This document shows positions 1 to 6,404 of a stretch of 10,724 nucleotides of DNA, one piece after another. Positions within the stretch are counted from its first letter, which is position 1, and every line of letters starts with the position of its first letter. This DNA is from Pseudomonadota bacterium (GTDB lineage Bacteria; Pseudomonadota; Alphaproteobacteria; Reyranellales; Reyranellaceae), in contig JAEZHS010000304.1 in the NCBI GenBank assembly GCA_023436825.1, positions 1-10,724 of the forward strand, read 5' to 3'. The notes under the pieces are model-generated. The model worked only from the letters and a program-made list of their open reading frames with translations. It had not been told where the DNA came from and did no database searches. A program made the translations under genes and the position numbers.

Positions 1-937
1 TTTCGTCGGCGTACTTGTTCAGCGTGCGGGTCAGCGCGCCGCGGAAGCCGGCCAGATGGGTGCCGCCGTCGCGCTGCGGGATGTTGTTGGTGAAGCACAG
101 CATCGTCTCGTGATAGCTGTCGTTCCATTGCAGGGCGACCTCGACCGTGATGCCGTCCTTCTCGCCGCGGATCGAGACCGGCGGGTTGTGCAGCACCTGC
201 TTGTTGCGATCGAGATACTTGGCGAAGGCCTCGATGCCGCCTTCGTAGAACAGGTCCAATATCTTCGGCTCGGCGCCGCGCTCGTCGGTCAGCACGATGC
301 GAACGCCGGAGTTCAGGAAGGCGAGCTCGCGCAGCCGATGCTCCAGCGTGGCGAAGTCGAACTCGGTCTTGGTGAAGGTCTGCTTGGAGGGCAGGAAGGT
401 CACTTCCGTGCCGTGCCTGTCCATCGGCGCATCGCCCACGACCTCGAGATCCTTCTCCGGGTCGCCGTGGCGGAAGCGCATGTAGTGCTCCTTGCCGTCG
501 CGCCAGATGCGCAGGTCGAGGTACTCGGACAGCGCATTGACGACCGCGGCGCCGACGCCGTGCAGGCCACCCGACACCTTGTAGGAGTTGTTGTCGAACT
601 TCCCGCCGGCATGGAGCTGGGTGAAGATGACGTTGGCGGCCGAGATGCCCTCTTCCTTGTGGATGCCGACCGGTACGCCGCGGCCGTTGTCGCGCACCGT
701 GACCGAGCCGTCGCCGTGCAGGATGACCTCGGCGCGGTCGCAATAGCCCGCCAGCGCCTCGTCGATCGCGTTGTCGACGATCTCGTAGACCAAGTGATGC
801 AGACCGGTGACGTCGTCGGTGTCGCCGATATACATGCCCGGCCGCTTGCGCACCGCATCGAGGCCGCGCAGCACCTTGATCGAATTGGCATCGTAGTCGT
901 TGGCGCCGGGGGTCAGGTTGTTGTTTGGGTCGCTCAT
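1..937 (-). CDS. gyrB: DNA gyrase subunit B, N-terminal part (cut by window edge)
   Basis: This is the ATPase subunit of DNA gyrase, which with GyrA introduces negative supercoils into the chromosome. Translation from ATG at 937 gives 312 complete residues of the GHKL ATPase and transducer regions. The ATP-site motif [10 protein letters not shown] is at about residues 52-61, [10 protein letters not shown] at 81-90 (D83 binds adenine in this family), and the lid motif [10 protein letters not shown] at 120-129. Further on are QWNDSYHE and the conserved [20 protein letters not shown]. The C-terminal half lies beyond base 1. The gene starts 22 bases after the recF stop, and recF-gyrB adjacency favours GyrB over the paralogue ParE. 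No strong Shine-Dalgarno sequence is visible, and a GANTC site (938-942) abuts the start codon. Identification is secure; only the 3' end is unknown. Confidence 0.97.
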   Translation of the reverse strand, partial: MSDPNNNLTPGANDYDANSIKVLRGLDAVRKRPGMYIGDTDDVTGLHHLVYEIVDNAIDEALAGYCDRAEVILHGDGSVTVRDNGRGVPVGIHKEEGISAANVIFTQLHAGGKFDNNSYKVSGGLHGVGAAVVNALSEYLDLRIWRDGKEHYMRFRHGDPEKDLEVVGDAPMDRHGTEVTFLPSKQTFTKTEFDFATLEHRLRELAFLNSGVRIVLTDERGAEPKILDLFYEGGIEAFAKYLDRNKQVLHNPPVSIRGEKDGITVEVALQWNDSYHETMLCFTNNIPQRDGGTHLAGFRGALTRTLNKYADE

Positions 938-959
938 GAGTCTTGCTTTCGAAAGAGGG

Positions 960-2162
960 TCAGGCCGCCGCGATTGAGCCGTCGGCGACGCGCAGGACCT
1001 GCGCGCGGCCGGCGAGCGGGGCGAAGAGTTCGGCGTCGGTGCCGGTCATCCAGCACTGGACGGAGAGCGCAACCACCTCGTCGAACAGCGCCGCCCGGCG
1101 CTCGGCGTCGAGATGGGCCGCGATCTCGTCGAGCAGCAGCAGCGGCGCGCGTCCGCGCGACAGCGCCACCAGTCGGGCATGGGCCAGCGCGATCGAGACC
1201 AGCACCGCCTTCTGCTGGCCGGTCGAGCCTTCGGCTGCGGGCAGGTCGAGATCGAGATGGCGCACCGCAAGATCGCTGCGGTGCGGCCCACAGGATGTGG
1301 TGCCTGCCTCACCGTCGCGCAAGCGGCTGGCGGCGAGCTCGCCGCGCAGGCGGTCCTCGGCGTCGAGGGCGGCCATGGTGGCGACCCAACCGTCGACCTC
1401 GCCCGCCATGGCGAGCGCCGCCCGCGGGAAGGGGCCGATGCCCAGGCGGGCGGCCGCGTCGAGACGATGGACGGTGTCGGCGCGCGCCGCGGCCAGGGCG
1501 ACGCCGTGTCGGGCCATGGTGTCCTCGAGCGCCGCGAACCAGTGCGGATCGCGATTACCTTCGCCCAACAGGCGGGCGCGCTGGCGCAGCGCGTTCTCGT
1601 AGGCGGCCACGTCGCCGGCATGCTCAGGATGCAGCGCCGTCACCAGGCGGTCGAGGAAGCGCCGGCGCTCGCCCGGTCCGTCGAGGAACAGTCGGTCGAG
1701 CTGCGGCGTCAGCCAGACGGCCGCGACATGCAGGCCGAGCGCGGTCTGGCTCTGGGCCGGCCGGCCGTCGATGCGCACGGCTCGACGCAGGCTGCCTTCG
1801 CTCCTCGCTGCCTCCAGCCCGGTGCCGATGGCGAGCCTGCCCTCCGGCGTGTCCAGGGTGGCGGCGACCGCCCACGAAGCGGCATCGGGCTCGCCGGAGC
1901 GGCTGCGTCGGGCGACCTCATCCAGGCGGGCCCGACGCAGGCCACGGCCGGGCGCCAGGAAGGAGAGCGCCTCCAGGAGGTTGGTCTTGCCCGCGCCATT
2001 GGCGCCGACCAGCACGATGGGTTCGGGGCCGCAGTCGAGACGGAGCTGGCGGTAGTTGCGAAAGTCGGTCAGCCGAAGCTGGCGCACGGCCAGGACGGCC
2101 GGCGCTGCGCCGGTTGCGGCGTCGGGGGAGTAGGCGAGAGCGCTGATCGGCGGCGCCGTCAT
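960..2162 (-). CDS. recF: DNA replication and repair protein RecF
   Basis: RecF is a cytoplasmic SMC/ABC-like ATPase that acts with RecO and RecR to load RecA at single-strand gaps. The 400-residue product has Walker A GANGAGKT at residues 53-60, after the family motif [10 protein letters not shown]. The conserved CGPHRSDL motif lies in the C-terminal half, followed by an ABC signature-like STGQQK (313-318) and Walker B LLLLDE (341-346), then the D-loop region AAHLD. It is longer than the E. coli protein of about 357 residues, partly because roughly 24 poorly conserved residues precede [11 protein letters not shown]. The ATG chosen overlaps the dnaN stop as ATGA, which supports translational coupling. 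A GTG further in (V26) is possible but has no ribosome binding site. gyrB follows after 22 bases. Confidence 0.96.
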   Translation of the reverse strand: MTAPPISALAYSPDAATGAAPAVLAVRQLRLTDFRNYRQLRLDCGPEPIVLVGANGAGKTNLLEALSFLAPGRGLRRARLDEVARRSRSGEPDAASWAVAATLDTPEGRLAIGTGLEAARSEGSLRRAVRIDGRPAQSQTALGLHVAAVWLTPQLDRLFLDGPGERRRFLDRLVTALHPEHAGDVAAYENALRQRARLLGEGNRDPHWFAALEDTMARHGVALAAARADTVHRLDAAARLGIGPFPRAALAMAGEVDGWVATMAALDAEDRLRGELAASRLRDGEAGTTSCGPHRSDLAVRHLDLDLPAAEGSTGQQKAVLVSIALAHARLVALSRGRAPLLLLDEIAAHLDAERRAALFDEVVALSVQCWMTGTDAELFAPLAGRAQVLRVADGSIAAA

Positions 2163-3277
2163 ACCCGCATCGGCATGAGCACGTAGAGGGCGCTTTCGTC
2201 GGCGCCGTCACGTACCAGCGTGGGGGAGCCCGCGTCGGCCATCAGGAAACGCGCCTCCGAGCCCGCGATCTGCTCGGTGATGTCGAGCAGGTAGCGCGAG
2301 TTGAAGCCGATCTCGAGGGCGGTGGCCTGGTACTCGACCTCGATCTCCTCGGTGGCGCTGCCGGCGTCGGGGCTGGTGGCCGAGAGCGTGACCACGCCCT
2401 TGGCGACCGCGAGCTTGATGGCGCGCGACTTCTCGGTCGAGATGGTCGAGACGCGATCGACGGCGTGGGCGAATTCCTTGCAGGGGACGTTCAGGACCTT
2501 GTCGTTGCCGGTCGGGATGACCCGCTCGTAGTCGGGGAAGGTGCCGTCGATCAGCTTGCTGACCAGGGTGACCCCGCCCGAGGCGAAGCGGATGCGGGTG
2601 TCGGAAAGCTCGAGATCGACCGAGCCATCGCTTTCGTCCAGGAGCTTGCGGACCTCGCCCACGGTCTTGCGCGGCACGATCACGCCCGGGATCTCCGAGG
2701 CGCCCTTGGGCAGGGGTACCTCGACCCGGGCCAGGCGATGCCCGTCGGTCGCCACGCCGCGCAGCACGGCGGTGCCGCCCGCGGTGGCGGCATGGAAATA
2801 GATGCCGTTCAGGTAGTACCGCGTCTCCTCGTTGGAGATGGCGAAGCGGGTGCGGTCGATGATGCCCTTGAGGTCGGTCGCCGGGAGCTGGAAGCGGTGC
2901 GGCAGGTCGCCCTCGGCCATGGCCGGGAAGTCCGCCGGCGGCAGGCACTGCAGGGTGAAGCGGGAGCGGCCGGCGCGGATCACCAGGCTGTTGCCGTCCG
3001 AGGCGGTCTCGAGCTCGACCTGGGCGCCATCCGGCAGCTTGCGCACGATCTCGTACAGGGTGTGCGCGGGCGCCGTCGTCGAACCGGTCTTGGACGCCGT
3101 GGCATCGACCTGCTCGGTGATGGCGAGGTCCATGTCGGTCGCGGCGAGGCTCAGCCGTCCCTTCTGCGCCGTGATCAGGACGTTGGACAGGATGGGGATC
3201 GTATTGCGCCGCTCGACCACACTCTGGACATGGGCCAGCGCCTTCAGGAGGGCTGCCCGTTCGATCGTCAGTTTCAT
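2159..3277 (-). CDS. dnaN: DNA polymerase III beta subunit (sliding clamp)
   Basis: The beta clamp is a ring-shaped dimer that tethers DNA polymerase III to DNA and recruits other repair and replication proteins through its peptide-binding cleft. The 372-residue product begins MKLTIERAALLKAL, carries TIPILSNVLI near residue 27, the DFPAM and GTFPDYERVIP motifs, and ends YVLMPMRV, matching the family C-terminus that lines the binding cleft. The length fits the three-domain family (366 residues in E. coli). A longer reading frame exists from a TTG at 3304, but the MKLTIER start matches the family. No clear Shine-Dalgarno sequence precedes it. A 211-base gap with a terminator-like hairpin separates it from dnaA, so it may have its own promoter. 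Its stop overlaps the recF start by 4 bases. Confidence 0.97.
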   Translation of the reverse strand: MKLTIERAALLKALAHVQSVVERRNTIPILSNVLITAQKGRLSLAATDMDLAITEQVDATASKTGSTTAPAHTLYEIVRKLPDGAQVELETASDGNSLVIRAGRSRFTLQCLPPADFPAMAEGDLPHRFQLPATDLKGIIDRTRFAISNEETRYYLNGIYFHAATAGGTAVLRGVATDGHRLARVEVPLPKGASEIPGVIVPRKTVGEVRKLLDESDGSVDLELSDTRIRFASGGVTLVSKLIDGTFPDYERVIPTGNDKVLNVPCKEFAHAVDRVSTISTEKSRAIKLAVAKGVVTLSATSPDAGSATEEIEVEYQATALEIGFNSRYLLDITEQIAGSEARFLMADAGSPTLVRDGADESALYVLMPMRV

Positions 3278-3364
3278 GGTTTGGTCGCTATAACGAGGGG
3301 CCAAAAATGCGGTTTAGACACCCCGTTTCGCGGGCCTGAAATGGCCTTTGCGGAACGGTTGCAG

Positions 3365-3373
3365 ACTATAGCA
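3365..3373 (-). promoter_or_regulatory. Possible extended -10 promoter element for dnaN
   Basis: On the minus strand the sequence reads TGCTATAGT, an extended -10 form (TG, one base, TATAGT), about 90 bases upstream of the dnaN start. A TTGCTT lies 20 bases upstream of TATAGT, too far for a standard -35 element. It lies downstream of the terminator-like hairpin after dnaA, which is where an independent dnaN promoter would be expected. A second TATAGC lies nearer the start (3287-3292). The evidence is sequence resemblance only. Confidence 0.4.
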
Positions 3374-3432
3374 CGACAGGTCTCGGCGGGAAGCAAATTC
3401 GCCCGAGTTTAGAGGCTCTTAAGTCCTTGGGC

Positions 3433-3466
3433 CCAAAGCAAAACGGGGCCCCTGCGGACCCCGTTT
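3433..3466 (-). terminator. Likely intrinsic terminator after dnaA
   Basis: The arms AAACGGGG (3441-3448) and CCCCGTTT (3459-3466) pair perfectly over 8 bases. One mismatch and two more pairs close a 4-base loop. On the minus strand the hairpin is followed by TTTTGCTTTGGG, an interrupted U-tract. It begins 23 bases past the dnaA stop, so it would end the rhodanese-dnaA transcript wholly or in part before dnaN. The interrupted U-tract makes partial readthrough plausible. Confidence 0.65.
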
Positions 3467-3488
3467 AGCGCCTCTGCCCAGGAGTTGC

Positions 3489-4985
3489 CTAACCCTGCAA
3501 CTGACGCTTTAGCAACTCGACATCTTCCGCAATCGAGAGGTCGGAGATCTTGAGTTCCTCGATCTTGCGCACGGCATGCATCACCGTGGTGTGGTCGCGA
3601 TTGCCGAAGCGCTTGCCGATCTGTGGCAGGCTCAACGTCGTGAGCTGCTTGGCGAGATACATCGCGACCTGTCTCGGGCGCGCCACCGAACGCGCACGGC
3701 GCGGCGAGCTCATCTCGGCGAGCTTGATGTTGTAGTGCGCCGCGACGCGCTGCTGGATCTCGTCGACCGTCACCTTGCGGTCGGCCTGGCGCAGCAGGTC
3801 GTGCAGGACGTCCTGCGCCATCTCGACGGTGATCTCGCGACCGATGAGTTGGCCGTGGGCGACGACGCGGTTCAGCGCACCTTCGAGCTCGCGGATGTTG
3901 GTCGAGATCTTGTGCGCCAGGAATTCCAGCACGGAGACCGGCACCGGCACGCGCGCACTCTCCGCCTTGGTCTGCAGGATCGACAGCCGCAGCTCGTAGG
4001 TCGAGGAGTGGATGTCCGCGACCAGGCCGCTGCCCAGGCGCGCGCGCATGCGCTCCTCGATGTCCTGCAGCTCGCTCGGCGGCTTCTCCGAAGAGAGGAC
4101 GATCTGCTTGTTCTGCTCGACCAGGGAATTGAAGGTGAAGAAGAACTCGTCCTGGCTCGCTTCCTTGCCGCAGATGAACTGGACGTCGTCGACCATCAGC
4201 ACATCGACGTTGCGGAACAGTTCCTTGAACTGGCCGGTGTTCTTGGTGCGCAGCGCCTGGATGAAGCGGTTCACGAAGCTCTCGGCCGTGAGATAGAGCA
4301 CGCGCTGCTTGGGGTCGCGCTCGCGGATGGCGTGCCAGATGGCATGCATCAGATGGGTCTTGCCGAGGCCTACGCCGCCGAAAATATAGAGCGGGTTGCG
4401 CTCGGGCAGCGGACGGTCCTGTTCGGCGATGTTGCGCGCGGCGGCATAGGCGAACTCGTTGGGCTTGCCGACCACGAAGTTGGCGAAGGTGTAGCGGGCC
4501 TCGGGGCCCTGGAACCCTTCCTCGCCGCCGCGGCCGATCGCCGGACCCAGGCGGGGCAACGACGACGACTGGTAGTTCTGCGGTGAGGTCGGCACCGGCG
4601 GCATGGCGATGATGTCGTTGGCGCGACGCGGCGCCGGCGGCGGCACGAGGTTGACTTCGACGCTCGACACCGTGGTGTTGACCGCCTGCCAGTAGGCCAG
4701 CACGCGGTCGCCGTAATGGCGGGCGACCCAGTCGCGCACGAAGCGCGTCGGGGCATAGAGGCGGAGCTTGCCGGTCTCCAGCTTGCCGAGCTCGACTTCG
4801 CCGAACCAGGTCTTGAAGGCCTTGTCGCCGATTTCCTTGCGCAGCCGATCGCAGACGCGCACCCAGTGCGCTTCGAGCTCCTTTCGGCCCGCAACTTCTT
4901 CCATATCGGCCCCCACCATTGTCTTCTGTTCGTACGACGCTGCGTTCTTGTTGTTGCCTGTCACCGGCGCTTGGATACGGTTCAT
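3489..4985 (-). CDS. dnaA: Chromosomal replication initiator protein DnaA
   Basis: DnaA is the AAA+ ATPase that binds DnaA boxes, unwinds the origin and loads the replicative helicase. The 498-residue product shows domain I around W41 to W99, a short proline-rich linker (about 113-160), and an AAA+ domain with Walker A GGVGLGKT (203-210) and Walker B VLMVDDVQF (262-270). The DNA-binding domain IV carries the signature GNRDHTTVMHA (461-471) and ends KRQLQG. Start choice: ATG at 4985 overlaps the stop of the upstream rhodanese gene as TAATG and has GGAG 9 bases before it. An in-frame ATG at 4904 (residue 28) is preceded by GGGGG about 6 bases away and would start just before domain I, so a shorter 471-residue form is possible. 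The frame stays open upstream to 5465, but that part overlaps the rhodanese gene in another frame. Confidence 0.97.
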   Translation of the reverse strand: MNRIQAPVTGNNKNAASYEQKTMVGADMEEVAGRKELEAHWVRVCDRLRKEIGDKAFKTWFGEVELGKLETGKLRLYAPTRFVRDWVARHYGDRVLAYWQAVNTTVSSVEVNLVPPPAPRRANDIIAMPPVPTSPQNYQSSSLPRLGPAIGRGGEEGFQGPEARYTFANFVVGKPNEFAYAAARNIAEQDRPLPERNPLYIFGGVGLGKTHLMHAIWHAIRERDPKQRVLYLTAESFVNRFIQALRTKNTGQFKELFRNVDVLMVDDVQFICGKEASQDEFFFTFNSLVEQNKQIVLSSEKPPSELQDIEERMRARLGSGLVADIHSSTYELRLSILQTKAESARVPVPVSVLEFLAHKISTNIRELEGALNRVVAHGQLIGREITVEMAQDVLHDLLRQADRKVTVDEIQQRVAAHYNIKLAEMSSPRRARSVARPRQVAMYLAKQLTTLSLPQIGKRFGNRDHTTVMHAVRKIEELKISDLSIAEDVELLKRQLQG

Positions 4986-5449
4986 TATGTTTGTCTCCAG
5001 GGAAGTCCCGCTGCCTTCCATCCCCCTGATGTGCCGCGCTTGGCCTGCGCATTCAGGGGCCCCTCGAAGCCGTCTGCTACATTGAGACATGTACTGTAGC
5101 CGGCCGCGGTCATGGCTTTCGCCGCCGCGGCCGAACGTGCTCCGCTCCTGCAAATGAACAGCAGCGGCGCTTCCTTGTCGGGGAGCGCGCCCGAGAGCGC
5201 GGCCACGAATTCCGGGTTGGGCTGCATGCTGGGAAACACCTGCCATTCGATCAGCGCCGGATTCTTGGCCAGCGTCTCGAGGTCGGGCAGGCCGACATAG
5301 CTCCATTCCGCCCTGGTGCGGCAATCGATCAGGACGGCGTCCTTCAACTCGCTCAGGATCTTCCACGCGGTCGTCGGGGCCACGTCGCCGGCATAGCCGG
5401 GGGCAGGGGAGACCTCGTACGTGCCCGCGATCTTGTTGTCTTTCGCCAT
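4985..5449 (-). CDS. Rhodanese-like domain protein coupled to dnaA
   Basis: This is a 154-residue single-domain rhodanese homologue, probably cytoplasmic, since no signal peptide is visible. The family transfers sulfur through a persulfide on an active-site cysteine, but the natural substrate cannot be read from sequence. The N-terminal half has the family motif VLIDCRTRAEW (39-49). The active-site loop CRSGARS has its cysteine at residue 100 and is followed by a helix rich in alanine. NVADGFEGPL (123-132) and the ending GWKAAGLPWRQT are typical of a proteobacterial subgroup. An in-frame stop lies 13-15 bases upstream of the ATG, so the start is well defined, although the ribosome binding site is poor. 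The TAA stop shares a base with the dnaA ATG, so the two are very likely co-transcribed and translationally coupled. The functional link to dnaA is unknown. Confidence 0.9.
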   Translation of the reverse strand: MAKDNKIAGTYEVSPAPGYAGDVAPTTAWKILSELKDAVLIDCRTRAEWSYVGLPDLETLAKNPALIEWQVFPSMQPNPEFVAALSGALPDKEAPLLFICRSGARSAAAAKAMTAAGYSTCLNVADGFEGPLNAQAKRGTSGGWKAAGLPWRQT

Positions 5450-5691
5450 GGCCCCCGCTCTTCATTTACGAAGCAGGCTGCTCGGACACGAGCCAACGAT
5501 ATACGATGGACACACAGCGCACGAATGACAATGGAGGATCGGCGAGCGTCGTTAGAGGGAACGCTTCTGTTTCGATCGACCGTCGTCAGGTGGCTGTGGC
5601 TTGCTCCCTCGTTCGTCTTCCAGCGAGGTGGTTGCCCCCCATCCTCACCTTGGCTCGCGTCTTTGCGCCCCACGCTCCGTCGCGATGAGGC

Positions 5692-5922
5692 GACTCTTAG
5701 ACAGACTCTCGGCGCGGCGCAAACTCTTCGACTCGACTTCCAAGCAGGCTATTCATGTTGTTCGTGGTGTGCCGCTGTTGACTCGCGTGAGGATTCGATT
5801 CTCCCTCTTTGTCATCGCGTGCGACGCCGCTCAACATCTAGCGCCTGATCGCGTGCCCGGTTCGATGGAAGGGAATCGTATGTCGTTCGCCCTTTTGGCG
5901 ACCAAATGTTCAGATGCGATTC
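5692..5922. promoter_or_regulatory. Cluster of eight GANTC methylation sites
   Basis: GANTC occurs at 5692 (GACTC), 5704 (GACTC), 5730 (GACTC), 5780 (GACTC), 5792 (GATTC), 5797 (GATTC), 5873 (GAATC) and 5918 (GATTC). Chance predicts about one such site per 256 bases. By eye I find only about eight more in the other 10.5 kb. GANTC is the target of the cell-cycle-regulated methyltransferase CcrM in many alphaproteobacteria, where such sites influence dnaA and other cell-cycle promoters. The location upstream of a dnaA transcription unit fits that role. The function here is inferred, and the presence of CcrM in this genome is not shown by the window. Confidence 0.55.
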
Positions 5923-5966
5923 GCTTAAAATTTTTTCTCGAAGATTTTTTATTGTCGTCGCCAAAA
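5893..5966. repeat. AT-rich tract flanked by a 10-base inverted repeat
   Basis: A perfect inverted repeat, TTTTGGCGAC (5893-5902) and GTCGCCAAAA (5957-5966), encloses 54 bases. The right part of the enclosed stretch, about 5924-5954, is only about 20 percent GC and contains two ATTTTTT direct repeats (5930-5936 and 5944-5950), 14 bases apart. The left arm also lies within a small hairpin, TTTGG-CGA-CCAAA (5894-5906). It resembles an easily melted element or a protein-binding region, and its right end touches the rpsT terminator. The structure is seen directly; the role is unknown. Confidence 0.5.
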
Positions 5967-5995
5967 ACGAAAACGCCGCTCGTTCGAGCGGCGTT
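5962..5995 (-). terminator. Intrinsic terminator of rpsT
   Basis: A perfect 11-base inverted repeat, AACGCCGCTCG (5972-5982) and CGAGCGGCGTT (5985-5995), has a 2-base centre. On the minus strand the hairpin is followed by TTTTCGTTTTT, a good U-tract. It begins 23 bases beyond the rpsT stop. The U-tract is on one side only, so it should act on minus-strand transcription. Confidence 0.88.
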
Positions 5996-6018
5996 CATAT
6001 TCTCTGCGTCGGCGTCGT

Positions 6019-6282
6019 TCACGCCATCGCTTTGATGCGTGCGGCGAGTCGCGACACGCGACGCGCCGCGGCATTCTTGGTCACGACGTGCTTGGTCGCA
6101 CCGCGCTGGATCTCCGGCTGCGCGGCACGCAGCGCATCGGCGGCGGCTTTCTTGTCGCCCGACTTGATCGCTTCCTCGCCCTTCTTGATCGAGCCGCGTA
6201 CGCGGCTGCGGCGCGCGGTGTTCACGGCGGTGCGGCGCTCGGTCTGGCGTGCGCGCTTCTCGGCCGACTTGTGACTTGCCAT
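6019..6282 (-). CDS. rpsT: Small-subunit ribosomal protein S20
   Basis: S20 is a primary 16S rRNA-binding protein of the 30S subunit. The 87-residue, strongly basic product begins MASHKSAEKRARQTERRTAVN and ends RLAARIKAMA, with the helical Lys/Arg/Ala-rich pattern and length of the family. The ATG has GAGG 5 bases upstream, a good ribosome binding site. It appears to be a single-gene transcript, with a strong promoter 28 bases upstream of the start and an intrinsic terminator just downstream. rpsT next to dnaA is a recurring arrangement in alphaproteobacteria. Confidence 0.97.
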   Translation of the reverse strand: MASHKSAEKRARQTERRTAVNTARRSRVRGSIKKGEEAIKSGDKKAAADALRAAQPEIQRGATKHVVTKNAAARRVSRLAARIKAMA

Positions 6283-6309
6283 CTATTCCTCGTCCTTCGG
6301 AAGGGCGGG

Positions 6310-6338
6310 TGTATACGGGCCGGCCGGCGGTCGGTCAA
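6310..6338 (-). promoter_or_regulatory. Sigma-70-type promoter of rpsT
   Basis: On the minus strand there is a -35 box TTGACC (6338-6333), a 17-base spacer and a -10 box TATACA (6315-6310). Transcription should begin near 6303, which gives a leader of about 20 bases that includes the GAGG ribosome binding site. This is the best housekeeping promoter I can see in the window. Confidence 0.82.
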
Positions 6339-6359
6339 CCCCGCCAAAACCAGCCATTT

Positions 6360-6404
6360 ACCTGTGTTTCGCCCTCCGGGGAGGGGCGAACTCACCTGTG
6401 TTTC
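6360..6404. repeat. Short direct repeats bracketing a hairpin at the end of the hydratase gene
   Basis: The 11-mer ACCTGTGTTTC occurs at 6360-6370 and again at 6394-6404, where it spans the last codons and stop of the enoyl-CoA hydratase gene. Between them lies a 10-base-pair hairpin (6368-6377 with 6380-6390, one bulged G). Neither side has a T-run, so it is a poor intrinsic terminator. It could stabilise the mRNA 3' end or be the trace of a small duplication. Confidence 0.4.

Larger units (their letters stand above)
5450..6018. other. Long intergenic gap between the rhodanese-dnaA unit and rpsT
   Basis: These 569 bases hold no gene I can support, although open frames cross them on both strands. 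Base composition is less GC-rich than the flanking genes: I count 53 percent in 5461-5520. In the left part (5450-5691) I see only a weak -10-like TATATC on the minus strand (5498-5503), which could serve the rhodanese-dnaA transcript but lacks a good -35 element. The right part holds the GANTC cluster, the AT-rich tract and the rpsT terminator, listed separately. I found no clear DnaA box of the TTATCCACA type by eye. The gap most plausibly contains the dnaA-unit promoter and may have an origin-related role. Confidence 0.6.

Noticed and set aside
1..937. The gyrase B-like fragment as topoisomerase IV ParE
   Set aside because: The position directly after recF and the motif details fit GyrB better. 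The C-terminal half that would decide fully is outside the window.
56..2146. A 696-residue open frame on the plus strand, and similar long plus-strand frames opposite recF, dnaN, dnaA, mutM and the TPR gene
   Set aside because: They are antisense to clearly identified genes, have arginine- or alanine-rich compositions typical of shadow frames in GC-rich DNA, and resemble no protein family.
4986..5465. Upstream extension of dnaA giving a 658-residue protein
   Set aside because: The extra segment overlaps the rhodanese gene in another frame and has no DnaA-like content. The TAATG junction and GGAG site support the start at 4985.
5353..5673. A 106-residue minus-strand frame beginning in the gap
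   Set aside because: Its 3' part lies over the rhodanese gene in a different frame, and the upstream part shows no recognisable domain or good ribosome binding site.
5789..5808. A T-arm-like sequence around GGATTCGATTCTCC suggesting a tRNA or tmRNA
   Set aside because: The stem pairs poorly, and no acceptor, D-arm or anticodon arm can be folded around it on either side. The match is better explained by two adjacent GATTC sites.
5450..5960. Firm assignment of the chromosomal replication origin
   Set aside because: No canonical DnaA box is visible by eye, and alphaproteobacterial origins are often elsewhere, for example near hemE. It is kept only as a hypothesis tied to a GC-skew test.
5601..6035. 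A 144-residue plus-strand frame across the gap
   Set aside because: It runs through the rpsT terminator and into the end of rpsT, uses the AT-rich tract as coding sequence, and resembles nothing known.
6368..6390. Hairpin after the enoyl-CoA hydratase gene as an intrinsic terminator
   Set aside because: There is no T-run after the stem on the minus strand, so intrinsic termination is not supported.
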